From Verrucomicrobiaceae bacterium (GTDB taxonomy: Bacteria; Verrucomicrobiota; Verrucomicrobiia; Verrucomicrobiales; Akkermansiaceae), in assembly GCA_027487435.1 (NCBI GenBank), contig JAIYDP010000034.1, positions 1-35,181 of the forward strand: 35,181 nucleotides of DNA, in the 5' to 3' direction. Every line of letters starts with the position of its first letter. Positions within the stretch are counted from its first letter, which is position 1. The notes under the pieces were generated by a model. That model worked only from the letters and a program-made list of their open reading frames with translations, ran no database searches and was not told the origin of the DNA. The position numbers and the translations under genes are program-made. Positions 1 to 7,997 of the stretch are shown here, piece by piece.

Positions 1-16
1 CAATCCAAAGTTTTTC

Positions 17-176
17 AGAACTGATTTAACTGATTTACTGATTTTTATGTTGGATTTACAATGGATACAACTCAGGAAGTTGAAAAATAAAACACATTAC
101 ATCTTCACCTATTGGGTGAAACAGCAAACTTCAAAATCCCCTCTTCAAATCAGTAAAATCAGCGTAATCAGTGGTT
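17..176. repeat. Inverted pair of CTGATTT-rich dispersed-type repeats
   Basis: Positions 17-46 carry three near-tandem copies of CTGATTT (starting at 21, 30 and 38). Positions 147-176 carry the same pattern in inverse orientation, with ATCAG at 149, 158 and 168. The two arms are about 100 bp apart and together fill the stretch downstream of clpB. Similar CTGATT-based blocks are, to my knowledge, scattered through intergenic DNA of several bacterial phyla with no agreed function. They could fold as a long imperfect stem at the 3' end of the clpB transcript, but no terminator-like T-run is evident. Confidence 0.55.
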
Positions 177-198
177 ATAACTGCGGATTCTAGGTTGA

Positions 199-2796
199 TC
201 ATTCGTGGGAGCCACTGCTGGAGAGTTTCGTGAAACTTAGGGATGTTTCGCGGAAGTCGGCTTGGATGACGTCGCCTTCTTGGTAGTTTCCTTCTAGGAC
301 TTGCACGCTGAGCGGGTCTAACAAATGATGCTGGATGGCGCGTTTCAGTGGGCGGGCACCATAGACGGGGTCGTATCCTTGATCGGCGAGGAAGGTTTTG
401 GCGGCTTCGGTGAGCGCGAGGGCGAGGCCTTGTTTGGCGAGGCGTTGACGCAGGCGCGTGAGCTGGATCTCGACAATGGCGGTGATTTCTTCGCGCTTGA
501 GGCGATCGAAGATGATCGTTTCATCGATGCGGTTGAGGAACTCGGGGCGGAAGTGAGCGCGCAGGGCTTCTAACACTTTTGCCTCGCGTTGCTCGGCGTT
601 TTCTTCGTTGAGGATGTAGCTTGAGCCAATATTGGAGGTGAGAATGATGACGGTGTTGCGGAAATCAACGGTACGGCCTTGGCCATCGGTGATGCGTCCG
701 TCATCGAGCACTTGCAGCAGCACGTTGAAGACATCGCTGTGGGCTTTTTCGATTTCATCGAAAAGAATGACGCTGTAGGGCTTGCGGCGGACGCGTTCGC
801 TGAGTTGTCCGCCTTCTTCATAGCCGACGTAACCAGGAGGGGCGCCGATGAGGCGGGCGATGCTGTGTTTTTCCATGTACTCCGACATGTCGATGCGGAT
901 CATCGCATTTTCATCGTCGAAAAGGAATTCGGCTAGGGCTTTGGAGAGTTCGGTTTTACCGACGCCCGTTGGACCAAGGAAAAGGAAAGAACCGACGGGG
1001 CGATTTTCATCTTGCAGGCCGGAGCGAGCGCGGCGCACGGCATTCGAGACGGCAGTGATGGCTTTATGCTGGCCGATGACGCGGTCGCTGAGGCGGGCCT
1101 CCATGCGCAAGAGTTTGCTGCGTTCGCCCTCTTGCAATCGGTTCACGGGAATGCCTGTCCACGCGGAAACAACGCGAGCGATGTCTTCTGCGGTGACTTC
1201 TTCCTTGAGGATGCCGCCATTTTGCTGAAAGAGCGCGAGTTTTTCTTTGGCGGCTTCCAGTTCGCGTTGCTGCTGCGGAAGTTCGCCGTAGGTGATCTCG
1301 GAGGCGCGAGTGAGATTGCCGATGCGTTGCGCTTGCTCGACTTGCGTCTTGAGGGCATCGATTTTCTCTTGCGCACTGCGCACATCGTCGATGACGGCTT
1401 TCTCGTTGCGCCATTGGGTGATGCGAGCCGAGGCTTGCTCCTTGAGGTTGGCTTGCTCTTCTTTGACTTTTTCCAAACGAGCGGCGGAGGCCTTATCGGT
1501 TTCTTTTTCTAACGCTTTTTTCTCCATTTCCAATTGCAGGACTTGGCGTTCGATTTGATCGATTTCCGTGGGCATGGAGTCGAGTTCAATCTTGAGTCGC
1601 GAGGCGGCTTCATCGATCAAATCCACGGCCTTGTCGGGCAGGAAACGATCAGAAATGTAGCGGTCGCTGAGGGTGGCAGCAGCGACAAGGGCGCCATCTT
1701 GGATGCGAACGCCGTGATGCACTTCGTAGCGTTCCTTGAGGCCACGCAGGATGGCGATGGTATCGTCGGCACTCGGTTCGCCGACGAGCACGGGTTGAAA
1801 ACGGCGTTCGAGGGCGGCATCTTTTTCGATGTATTTGCGGTATTCATCGAGAGTGGTGGCGCCGATGGTCGAGAGTTCGCCACGAGCGAGTTGGGGCTTG
1901 AGGAGGTTTCCGGCATCGGGGCTACCTTCGGTTTTCCCCGCACCGACGATGGTGTGGAGTTCATCGATGAAAAGAATGATCTCGCCCGCGGAATCAGTGA
2001 CCTCTTTGAGAAAGGCCTTGAGACGATCTTCAAACTCGCCGCGGTACTTGGCACCTGCGAGCATGCCGCCGATGTCCATGGTGATGACGCGCTTGTTTTT
2101 CATCGACTCTGGGACATCGCCCGCGACGATGCGGCGAGCGAGGCCTTCGACGATGGCAGTCTTACCGACACCCGGTTCGCCGATGAGGACGGGGTTGTTT
2201 TTGGTGCGGCGGGAGAGGACTTGCATCACGCGGCGGATCTCGTTATCGCGCCCGATGACGGGATCGATCTTGCCTTCGCGAGCGCGCTTGGTGAGGTCGG
2301 TGCCGTATTTTTCCAAGGTTTGGTATTTGCCTTCGGGATTTTCGTCGGTGACTTTTTGCGTGCCGCGCACAGCTTTGATGGCATCTCTAGCTTTCGCCTC
2401 GGTGAGGCCGGCAGCTTTGAGAAGTTTTCCCGCAGGAGAGTCATTGGTCAAAGAACCTAACAAAAAGTGTTCGACGCTGAGGTAGTCATCGCCGAGCTTT
2501 TCGCGGGCTTCGTCTGCGGCATCAAGCGTGGCGCGGAGGCCGTAGCTGAGTTGCGGCTGCGAGCTTGCACCCGTGATACGAGGTTCGGCATCGAGATGCT
2601 GTTGTACGGCGCGCTGGAGTTGTGCGACATCGACATTGGCCTTTTGCAGGATAGGCACGAGAATGCCGCCATCTTGCTCAAGAAGTGTGCTGAGAACGTG
2701 AGCGCCTTTTAGCTCCGCGTGACTCGACTTTGCGGCAAATCGTTGCGCGAGTTGGAGTGCTTCTTGGAGTTTCTGTGTGATTTTATCGAGTCCCAT
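199..2796 (-). CDS. clpB: ATP-dependent disaggregase chaperone ClpB
   Basis: ClpB is a hexameric AAA+ unfoldase that, with DnaK, rescues aggregated cytoplasmic proteins after heat stress. The 865-residue product has the full family layout and usual length. It has an N-terminal Clp_N domain (about 1-150), AAA1 with Walker A GEPGVGKT (206-213), Walker B ILFIDE (274-279) and an arginine finger near 331, a long middle coiled coil (about 400-525) that separates ClpB from ClpA/ClpC, and AAA2 with Walker A GPTGVGKT (608-615) and Walker B VILFDE (676-681). The start is an ATG at 2796 opening with MGLDKIT, usual for the family. I saw no CIRCE element upstream, so its heat control is unresolved. The gene stands alone, about 460 bp from the next gene. 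Confidence 0.98.
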   Translation of the reverse strand: MGLDKITQKLQEALQLAQRFAAKSSHAELKGAHVLSTLLEQDGGILVPILQKANVDVAQLQRAVQQHLDAEPRITGASSQPQLSYGLRATLDAADEAREKLGDDYLSVEHFLLGSLTNDSPAGKLLKAAGLTEAKARDAIKAVRGTQKVTDENPEGKYQTLEKYGTDLTKRAREGKIDPVIGRDNEIRRVMQVLSRRTKNNPVLIGEPGVGKTAIVEGLARRIVAGDVPESMKNKRVITMDIGGMLAGAKYRGEFEDRLKAFLKEVTDSAGEIILFIDELHTIVGAGKTEGSPDAGNLLKPQLARGELSTIGATTLDEYRKYIEKDAALERRFQPVLVGEPSADDTIAILRGLKERYEVHHGVRIQDGALVAAATLSDRYISDRFLPDKAVDLIDEAASRLKIELDSMPTEIDQIERQVLQLEMEKKALEKETDKASAARLEKVKEEQANLKEQASARITQWRNEKAVIDDVRSAQEKIDALKTQVEQAQRIGNLTRASEITYGELPQQQRELEAAKEKLALFQQNGGILKEEVTAEDIARVVSAWTGIPVNRLQEGERSKLLRMEARLSDRVIGQHKAITAVSNAVRRARSGLQDENRPVGSFLFLGPTGVGKTELSKALAEFLFDDENAMIRIDMSEYMEKHSIARLIGAPPGYVGYEEGGQLSERVRRKPYSVILFDEIEKAHSDVFNVLLQVLDDGRITDGQGRTVDFRNTVIILTSNIGSSYILNEENAEQREAKVLEALRAHFRPEFLNRIDETIIFDRLKREEITAIVEIQLTRLRQRLAKQGLALALTEAAKTFLADQGYDPVYGARPLKRAIQHHLLDPLSVQVLEGNYQEGDVIQADFRETSLSFTKLSSSGSHE

Positions 2797-3256
2797 GTTG
2801 GTGTTTCTTTCTCTGTTGGTGATTGTGGTATTATGGGCGATTGCTTGTCACTTTCGCCGTTTGCTTTGTCCAAGCATAGGATGTCATAGCAAATAGTTTA
2901 TTCAAATTATTTTTGAGATTTTTAGCCCGAGATCCGAAGTAGAGCGCCACAAAATTCGCTGCCAGGCTTTGATGTGCTAGGCATTTCGTGGTCGCAGTGG
3001 GCTGCATTCAACGATCCTGCCCCAAGGTCTGAAATGCCTAGCGCAGCGAATGATCGCAGCAAATGGCGTCGTTATCCTTGGGATTTAGTATTCCGTCGAT
3101 CTACGCGGCGCAGCTTTATGGCGGGATGGATGCCGCCCAGATGGAGTCGTATCTTACGTATTTTTACGAATACCACTTCCTTTACATCTCAAATTTGGAG
3201 CATGTGGAATCCAAGACGATCCAAGGTCAGATAGTCCTGACGCTGATCGAAAAATG
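2797..3256. other. Gene-poor stretch between clpB and SMP-30 gene, with an inverted repeat
   Basis: About 460 bp holding the clpB upstream region. The only clear structure is a perfect 12-bp inverted repeat, GCTAGGCATTTC at 2976-2987 and GAAATGCCTAGC at 3031-3042, with a 43-nt loop. No sigma-32 promoter or CIRCE could be assigned with confidence. The right-hand part carries a short open frame described separately. Confidence 0.5.
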
Positions 3257-3395
3257 TTACAAGCCAATCAAAACCAAGTTCCCTGCTTTGGTATCGGGCA
3301 CGATGAGCACACCAGCTTTTTCATCTAAGAAAAAATCTGCTGCCGAGATCATCTCCTTGCCTAGCTCGGTACGACCGCTGCCATCGGCTTCATAG
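3063..3395 (+). other. Possible decayed or chance small ORF
   Basis: A 110-codon plus-strand frame starts with an ATG just after an in-frame stop and runs convergently into the 3' end of the SMP-30-like gene, overlapping it by 139 bp. The first 65 residues (with stretches such as [13 protein letters not shown] and [12 protein letters not shown]) look protein-like. The rest is antisense to the neighbouring gene. I do not recognise the family. It may be the remnant of a degraded gene or chance; no ribosome binding site is evident. Confidence 0.2.
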
Positions 3396-4165
3396 CGCGT
3401 GACTTTTCCTGTTAGAACTTCCGATACATACAAACGGCCTTTGCTATCGTGCGTGATGCCATCGGCACTGCGATGACCTTCCGCAAGGACCTTCCAACTC
3501 TCACCTTTCCGCTCTAACAGCTTGCCAGTAAAAAACTCTGCCACGCGCATAGTTCCGTCATCTAACACATCGACTCCATTCGGGCAGGGCATTTCCCCAT
3601 TCGTCGCGATGACCTCGCTAACCTTGCCGTCGAGAGTGATGCGATACACACGACCTGCTACTGGCAGCGCTTTGCCCTCGGGGCTATCGATGGGCCAAAG
3701 TTTGCCATTGGCATCAAACATTTTATCCTTCGCTCCCATGTCGGTCACCAGCACGCTTTTGCCATCTGGTGCGAGCACGACATCATTCAGAAAAAGTGGT
3801 GGATGTGGAAACGCCTCAGGGCCAGCAAGCACTTCTTTTTCGCCCTTGCTATTGACTTTCCAGACGCGCTTAAAATCCGCCGTCACCAAAAATTCACCGA
3901 TCATCACGATCCCTTTCGGATCATCCATACCAGCACAAAAGGGCGTAACCGTTCTGCCAGTCATCATCGCTATGCTTCCATTGCCATCGCCTTCGGTTCT
4001 CGTATCGCCCATCAGCGTGATGAAATAGTTTCCATCAAATCCCCGCGTGAGACTTTCGGGATTTTTGCCAACGGCTACGACTTCTTGTGCCGCACCGAGG
4101 GCGGGAGAAAGACTAAAGGCAGCGCAGCAAATGGCGGGAATCAAACGGAAGAATGATGCAGACAT
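3257..4165 (-). CDS. Secreted SMP-30/gluconolactonase-like beta-propeller protein
   Basis: The product is about 302 residues with a signal peptide ([11 protein letters not shown]... to about LGA|AQ, residue 24), so it is exported. The mature part has the six-bladed propeller pattern of SMP-30/strictosidine-synthase-like proteins, with recurring blocks such as [30 protein letters not shown] and [18 protein letters not shown]. Family members are lactonases or of unknown substrate, so the substrate here is not predicted. A TTG two codons upstream (4171) would also open the frame, but the ATG at 4165 gives a cleaner signal peptide. It lies 52 bp downstream of the phosphate transporter on the same strand and may be cotranscribed. 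Confidence 0.75.
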   Translation of the reverse strand: MSASFFRLIPAICCAAFSLSPALGAAQEVVAVGKNPESLTRGFDGNYFITLMGDTRTEGDGNGSIAMMTGRTVTPFCAGMDDPKGIVMIGEFLVTADFKRVWKVNSKGEKEVLAGPEAFPHPPLFLNDVVLAPDGKSVLVTDMGAKDKMFDANGKLWPIDSPEGKALPVAGRVYRITLDGKVSEVIATNGEMPCPNGVDVLDDGTMRVAEFFTGKLLERKGESWKVLAEGHRSADGITHDSKGRLYVSEVLTGKVTRYEADGSGRTELGKEMISAADFFLDEKAGVLIVPDTKAGNLVLIGL

Positions 4166-4217
4166 GGCCAAAAACTATGCGCTTGGATTACTTTGTCAAT
4201 CCTTGCCCATCGCATCA

Positions 4218-5696
4218 CTACGGCACCCAATGGAACGCCTGGAACAAGCGCACCATAGCGTAGCCAACGATACCGGCTGCGGGAAGTGTGAGCACCCACG
4301 CCCAAATGATGCGCTTCACCAAAGAAAGATTTAGCGCGCTGAAACGCTTGGCGCAGCCGACTCCCATGATGGAGGTGGTGATGCTGTGAGTCGTGGAAAC
4401 GGTCATGCCAAGACTGCCCGTCACCGCAAGCAAGGTCGCGGCGGTTGTTTCCGCCGCAAATCCATGTACGGGCTGCAACTTCACCATCTTGTGACCAAGG
4501 GTTTTGATGATTTTCCACCCACCCGCAGCAGTGCCTGCTGCCATAGTCAGTGCACAAATGAACTTGATCCACGTCGGCACATCGGGCGATAGCTCATCGA
4601 CCTTCTTTGCCGTGGCGACGAGAGGCGTTTTCCCCGCTTTTTCTGCGGCAGACCATTCTCCATCGATACTTTTTTTCCAATCGGTAAATTTCGCCGCCAT
4701 CATTGAGCCGATCACGGGAATCTTCGGCAACAAGCGCTTCGATTCACGATCGAGCAAAGCCTCGTGGGTCGCTTGTGCGGAACGCATCGCACGCGCGCTC
4801 TCGTCCGTAGCACCTGCGACTCGATAGCTGGTCGCGGCCATGGTCAAAAAGGCTTCGCGAAATTCTCCATTTTTGAGCTTTTGTGCCTCGCTCTCCAGAA
4901 CCTGTGCCGACTGGGTGATTTCGGCGGGAGTGAGATCCTTTTTCTGCAAATTGAGCAAAGCAATTTCCGCTGCTTGCGTTTTATCCATCTTCAGAAAACT
5001 GCACCAGGAAGGCAACGCCTCAAAGCTGCCTGCTGCGGTTGCCGTCACCAAGGCCAACGTGATAACGCCCATGGTTTTTTGCGCATCGGCAAGACCGTGA
5101 GCAAATCCCATATAGGCCGCACTGACAATCTGCGCCTTACCAAAAAACCGCGTCACGAAGCGCGGGCGGGCATTGCGCAACAAAAAGTAAAACAAGCCCA
5201 TGACCAAAAATCCACCAACAAAACCAATCACAGGAGATGATAGCATCGGAATGACCACCTTATGCAGCACGCCTTCCATCACCACTTTGCCATCCTTGAT
5301 TTTTTCTACCGACCAAATGATCGCGTTGGCTTGGTGCCCCGAACTCGCGTAAGCCGCACCGCAAATCCCTCCCACGAGCGCATGCGTGGAACTGGACGGC
5401 AACCCAAACCACCAGGTGATCAGGTTCCAAACGATGCCGCCAAGCAATGCGCAGGCGATCACCAGCGGCGACATAAATGCCGAATCCACAAGCCCCGATG
5501 ACACCGTCTTCGCGACGGCATGCCCGGCTAACGCGCCAAACAAATTTGTCACCGCCGCAAGGGCGATCGCTTGCCGAGGGGTCAGCACCTTGGTGCCTAC
5601 GACAGTGGCGATGGAATTTGCGGTATCGTGAAAGCCATTGATGTATTCGAACGCCAAGGCGACGAAAATCACGAAAAAAATGATCCAGAGACTCAT
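4218..5696 (-). CDS. pit: PiT-family inorganic phosphate transporter
   Basis: A 492-residue integral membrane protein of the PiT family, which imports phosphate as a metal-phosphate complex driven by the proton gradient. The family signature GFHDTANSIATVV lies near residues 21-33. The inverted second copy near the C-terminus carries VHGFAAETTAA followed by STTHSIT. A long polar loop (about residues 215-375) separates the two halves, as in E. coli PitA, which has nearly the same length. The ATG at 5696 lies 10 bp after the stop of the DUF47 gene, an arrangement that recurs in many bacteria. Confidence 0.93.
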   Translation of the reverse strand: MSLWIIFFVIFVALAFEYINGFHDTANSIATVVGTKVLTPRQAIALAAVTNLFGALAGHAVAKTVSSGLVDSAFMSPLVIACALLGGIVWNLITWWFGLPSSSTHALVGGICGAAYASSGHQANAIIWSVEKIKDGKVVMEGVLHKVVIPMLSSPVIGFVGGFLVMGLFYFLLRNARPRFVTRFFGKAQIVSAAYMGFAHGLADAQKTMGVITLALVTATAAGSFEALPSWCSFLKMDKTQAAEIALLNLQKKDLTPAEITQSAQVLESEAQKLKNGEFREAFLTMAATSYRVAGATDESARAMRSAQATHEALLDRESKRLLPKIPVIGSMMAAKFTDWKKSIDGEWSAAEKAGKTPLVATAKKVDELSPDVPTWIKFICALTMAAGTAAGGWKIIKTLGHKMVKLQPVHGFAAETTAATLLAVTGSLGMTVSTTHSITTSIMGVGCAKRFSALNLSLVKRIIWAWVLTLPAAGIVGYAMVRLFQAFHWVP

Positions 5697-5706
5697 ACGG
5701 CAGGGA

Positions 5707-6336
5707 TCAAGAATTTTTCAGCACGATTTGCGTCACTAGGTCGCCAGCATCCCGGCAGCGATCGATGACTTTTTCCAGCAGATCGTAGAGATCGCGCTTG
5801 GCCATAGCCTTGATGGGATCCATGTCACCACGGTAAATCTCCTTCAGGTAGCCCAGTATCAATTGATCACCACGGCTTTCCAGCGCTTGCAGTTGGTCAT
5901 TTTCCGCTTTGACGACTTCCAGCTTCGGCATGACGGCAACCATCGCAACCATGCGACAGACGACACCAGCGGCTTCTTTAGCGATACTCATTTGCGCGGC
6001 GAAATCCGCCCCCGTGACCAGATGATGCATGATCTCGAAGCGTTCGCCAAATTTCTCCACTGTTTTCGGGATGCGATACAATGCCCGCGATAAGGCCTCA
6101 ATGTCTTCACGCTCCAGAGTGGTAACAAATGTTCTGACCAGCTCCTCGCTGATCTGTTCGGTGGTTCTCTTGTCATGGCTGCGAGCCACAGCAAGCTCCG
6201 CCAAACCTACTTGGCCATTGGAGCTATGCAGTAGGCGTTCCAGCGACTCGACACTGTGTAAAGCCGTTTTGGCACTAGCCTCGAGAAGGGTAAAGAATCG
6301 GTCATTTTTTCCAAAAAGTTTCGCAAGTGATAGCAT
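5707..6336 (-). CDS. DUF47 (PhoU-like) phosphate transport regulator
   Basis: This 209-residue, mostly helical protein begins MLSLAKLFGKNDRFF, typical of DUF47/COG1392 proteins, which are distant PhoU relatives encoded beside PiT transporters. Further motifs are the helical stretch HSVESLERLLHSS and the closing YDLLEKVIDRCRDAGDLV, matching the DUF47 C-terminus. The likely role is modulating activity of the adjacent PiT protein at the inner membrane (inferred from the family and pairing). It is the first gene of the probable DUF47-pit(-SMP-30) unit. An imperfect palindrome lies about 55 bp upstream of the ATG. Confidence 0.88.
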   Translation of the reverse strand: MLSLAKLFGKNDRFFTLLEASAKTALHSVESLERLLHSSNGQVGLAELAVARSHDKRTTEQISEELVRTFVTTLEREDIEALSRALYRIPKTVEKFGERFEIMHHLVTGADFAAQMSIAKEAAGVVCRMVAMVAVMPKLEVVKAENDQLQALESRGDQLILGYLKEIYRGDMDPIKAMAKRDLYDLLEKVIDRCRDAGDLVTQIVLKNS

Positions 6337-6389
6337 CGGGTTGATTCTTAAAATACAAGTCCGTTGAGCAAGGATAAATCCTAGATTTG

Positions 6390-6407
6390 TGTGTCAAAAT
6401 TGTCACA
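6390..6407 (-). promoter_or_regulatory. Candidate operator upstream of the DUF47-pit unit
   Basis: TGTGTCAAAATTGTCACA is an imperfect 18-bp palindrome (mismatches at the centre and at positions 5/14). It also contains two TGTCA direct repeats 9 bp apart. It lies 54-71 bp upstream of the DUF47 start, a normal distance for an operator. Pho boxes are TGTCA-type direct repeats with 11-bp spacing, so this is only Pho-box-like. Confidence 0.3.
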
Positions 6408-6628
6408 TTGAGTAAAAAGCAGGGTAAAAAGACTTGTATAGCCAATGACGGCAGCGCATCTCAGATCTTCCCTGCTACCATTTCGGGTGGCATATTGATC
6501 ATGTCGCGCAGGCCATTGATCAACAGCCCTCGAAAACTCAATCAAATTGCTGGTGGCGTGCAAATGGGAACCCTGCTATGCTTGTGTTATACTCCTTCTG
6601 GGAAATAGCATCTCAGGACTACGAAGTC

Positions 6629-7450
6629 ATGAATTGGAAGCAAAAACTCTTTGGCAAATGGTCGTGGAAAAGACCATTCCTTTCTCTACTTTGGATCTAT
6701 CTATTGCTAGGATTCATTGCGTATTTCTTCGGATCAAAACTCGTCTTTCCTGCACCGGATAGCGGCTATGTAAAAGACGACACTCGCTACCATGCGATGC
6801 AAAATGGATCGGTGGCAAAGATTGGCTACACATGGCTCAAACCTAGCGATGACAAAACCCCAGTGTTTTTTTTATCTCATGGCAACGCGGAAGACATTTC
6901 TGCCTATGATTGGGTATTTGATGAATGGCAAAATGCTGGTTGTGGCGTTTTTGCCTATGATTATCCAGGCTATGGAATTTCAGAAGGCACTCCAACAGAA
7001 GCATCGGTCAATGAATCGGCGGAGAAAGCTTGGAAATTTTTACGAGAAACGATTGGCATCCCCGCAGAGCGAGTGATCATCGTCGGACGCTCCGTCGGTT
7101 GCGGGCCATCATTGGCGCTTGCACAAAAGAATGGTCATGCGGGCTTGATCCTGATCTCGCCTTTTCGGTCAGCGTTTCAATCGGTAACGCGCGTGCCCCT
7201 ATTTTTCGGCGATATGTTTCCCAATGAAAAAGTGATCACCAACATTTCCACCCCCCTTTTGATCATTCACGGGGAAAAAGATCGCGTAATCCCTTGTTCC
7301 CAGGGCCGTGCATTATTCGACAAATCTCCCAGCAATCAGAAAACCTTGTTGGTGCTGCCAAACTGTGGCCACAACGACATCTTCGACGCTCACTTCGAGG
7401 TTCTTCTCCAAACCATGACCGACTTCGCAAAGACCAATGTCAGTCGATAA
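6629..7450 (+). CDS. Membrane-anchored alpha/beta hydrolase (Bem46/ABHD-like)
   Basis: A 273-residue alpha/beta hydrolase with one N-terminal anchor (about 17-36, FLSLLWIYLLLGFIAYFF). The catalytic triad is visible: nucleophile Ser155 in GRSVG, acid Asp218 in HGEKDRVIP and His248 in NCGHND. The oxyanion region is FFLSHGNAED, followed by AYDYPGYGISEG. These features match the Bem46/ABHD13/ABHD17 group, whose members include thioesterases and lipases; the substrate is unknown. The ATG at 6629 was chosen over an earlier in-frame ATG (6578) because it starts right before the anchor and has AGGA ten bases upstream. It is divergent from the DUF47 gene and seems to be a single-gene unit. Confidence 0.88.
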   Translation: MNWKQKLFGKWSWKRPFLSLLWIYLLLGFIAYFFGSKLVFPAPDSGYVKDDTRYHAMQNGSVAKIGYTWLKPSDDKTPVFFLSHGNAEDISAYDWVFDEWQNAGCGVFAYDYPGYGISEGTPTEASVNESAEKAWKFLRETIGIPAERVIIVGRSVGCGPSLALAQKNGHAGLILISPFRSAFQSVTRVPLFFGDMFPNEKVITNISTPLLIIHGEKDRVIPCSQGRALFDKSPSNQKTLLVLPNCGHNDIFDAHFEVLLQTMTDFAKTNVSR

Positions 7451-7802
7451 TTGCTGACGTATTTTCTACCGGAATGGATTTCGCAATCTCCCCCATTCCC
7501 AAAGCCCAGAGGGCTGAGCCGACATTAGCCGGTGGCGTCCGCCACCGGACGGACGCCAACCACCGGACGCGTGTCCCCCAAAACCACATCCGCCCCAGAG
7601 AGGCGGCGGAAGGCCTATCGCTCACCAAAGATACCGATCATCGTATTCCACAACGATTCAGCATTTCAAGATAATCCTCCGGAAATGTCCGCTACCACTT
7701 GTGGATTGATGCAGGCGAAAGCCTGCGTTCCCCTTTTTTCACCTTTCGCAAAAAATCTTCTTGCCATGATAGGCAGCGAGTTTCAAAACAACCCCGCAAC
7801 TA
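7451..7802. repeat. Intergenic stretch with clustered hairpin repeats
   Basis: No gene is evident in about 350 bp. It contains a perfect hairpin CCGGTGGCGTCCGCCACCGG (7529-7548). A competing pairing joins GGCGTCC (7534-7540) to GGACGCC (7551-7557). A third hairpin, GCAGGC-GAAA-GCCTGC (7711-7726), is followed seven bases later by six T residues (7734-7739), so it may terminate plus-strand transcripts. The phrase-like GC-rich blocks (CCCAGAGGGCTGAGCC, GAGAGGCGGCGGAAGGCC) resemble dispersed intergenic repeats rather than coding DNA. Confidence 0.5.
7711..7739 (+). terminator. Possible rho-independent terminator
   Basis: A 6-bp perfect stem GCAGGC/GCCTGC closed by a GAAA tetraloop is followed, after GTTCCCC, by TTTTTT. 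It lies 260 bp after the hydrolase stop and before the TPP riboswitch. The gap between stem and T-run is longer than in a classic terminator, so this is tentative. Confidence 0.35.
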
Positions 7803-7898
7803 TGACAGGGGAGCGTAGCACCATACCGGGTGTGTCGCTGAGATTCCGAAAGGAGGACCCTTGGAACCTGATGCGGTTAGAACCGCCGAAGGAAGTCA
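7803..7898 (+). ncRNA. TPP (thi-box) riboswitch
   Basis: The conserved elements of the thiamine-pyrophosphate aptamer are present in order: GGGGAGC, CTGAGA (near 7838), ACCCTTGGAACCTGAT (from about 7857), then a GCGGTT/AACCGC hairpin and CGAAGGAAG. The closing P1 helix can form between TGAC (7803-7806) and GTCA (7895-7898). It lies 99 bp before the TonB-receptor ATG on the same strand. TPP binding is expected to shut down the receptor-transporter-kinase set when thiamine pyrophosphate is plentiful. Confidence 0.95.
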
Positions 7899-7934
7899 AG
7901 TGCCATGGACAGTAGAACACGGAAGCTAGGTGGC

Positions 7935-7986
7935 TTGTTGTTGTTCCGCCGCTCGGGGCTCTCGGCTTCGCGGCAAAAACAACAAA
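7935..7986 (+). promoter_or_regulatory. Candidate expression-platform stem-loop after the TPP aptamer
   Basis: TTGTTGTT (from 7935) can pair with AACAACAA (7978-7985), and GCCGC (7948-7952) with GCGGC (7970-7974), giving a long imperfect stem ending 12 bases before the ATG at 7998. No T-run follows, so translational rather than transcriptional control is more likely. This is a hand-drawn fold. Confidence 0.35.
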
Positions 7987-7997
7987 TTGTCCTATTG

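Noticed and set aside
1534..2460. 308-codon plus-strand open frame
   Set aside because: Fully antisense to clpB; the long frame follows from clpB codon bias, and it has no recognisable domain.
2797..2960. Heat-shock control element for clpB
   Set aside because: No CIRCE inverted repeat is present. A CCCATAAT could pass for a sigma-32 -10 but lacks a matching -35.
6381..6563. 60-codon minus-strand frame before the DUF47 gene
   Set aside because: No family features and no ribosome binding site; it covers the likely promoter region of the DUF47-pit unit.
7905..7997. In-frame 31-codon extension of the TonB receptor
   Set aside because: It would begin seven bases after the riboswitch, runs through a stem-loop and puts a charged segment before a proper signal peptide.
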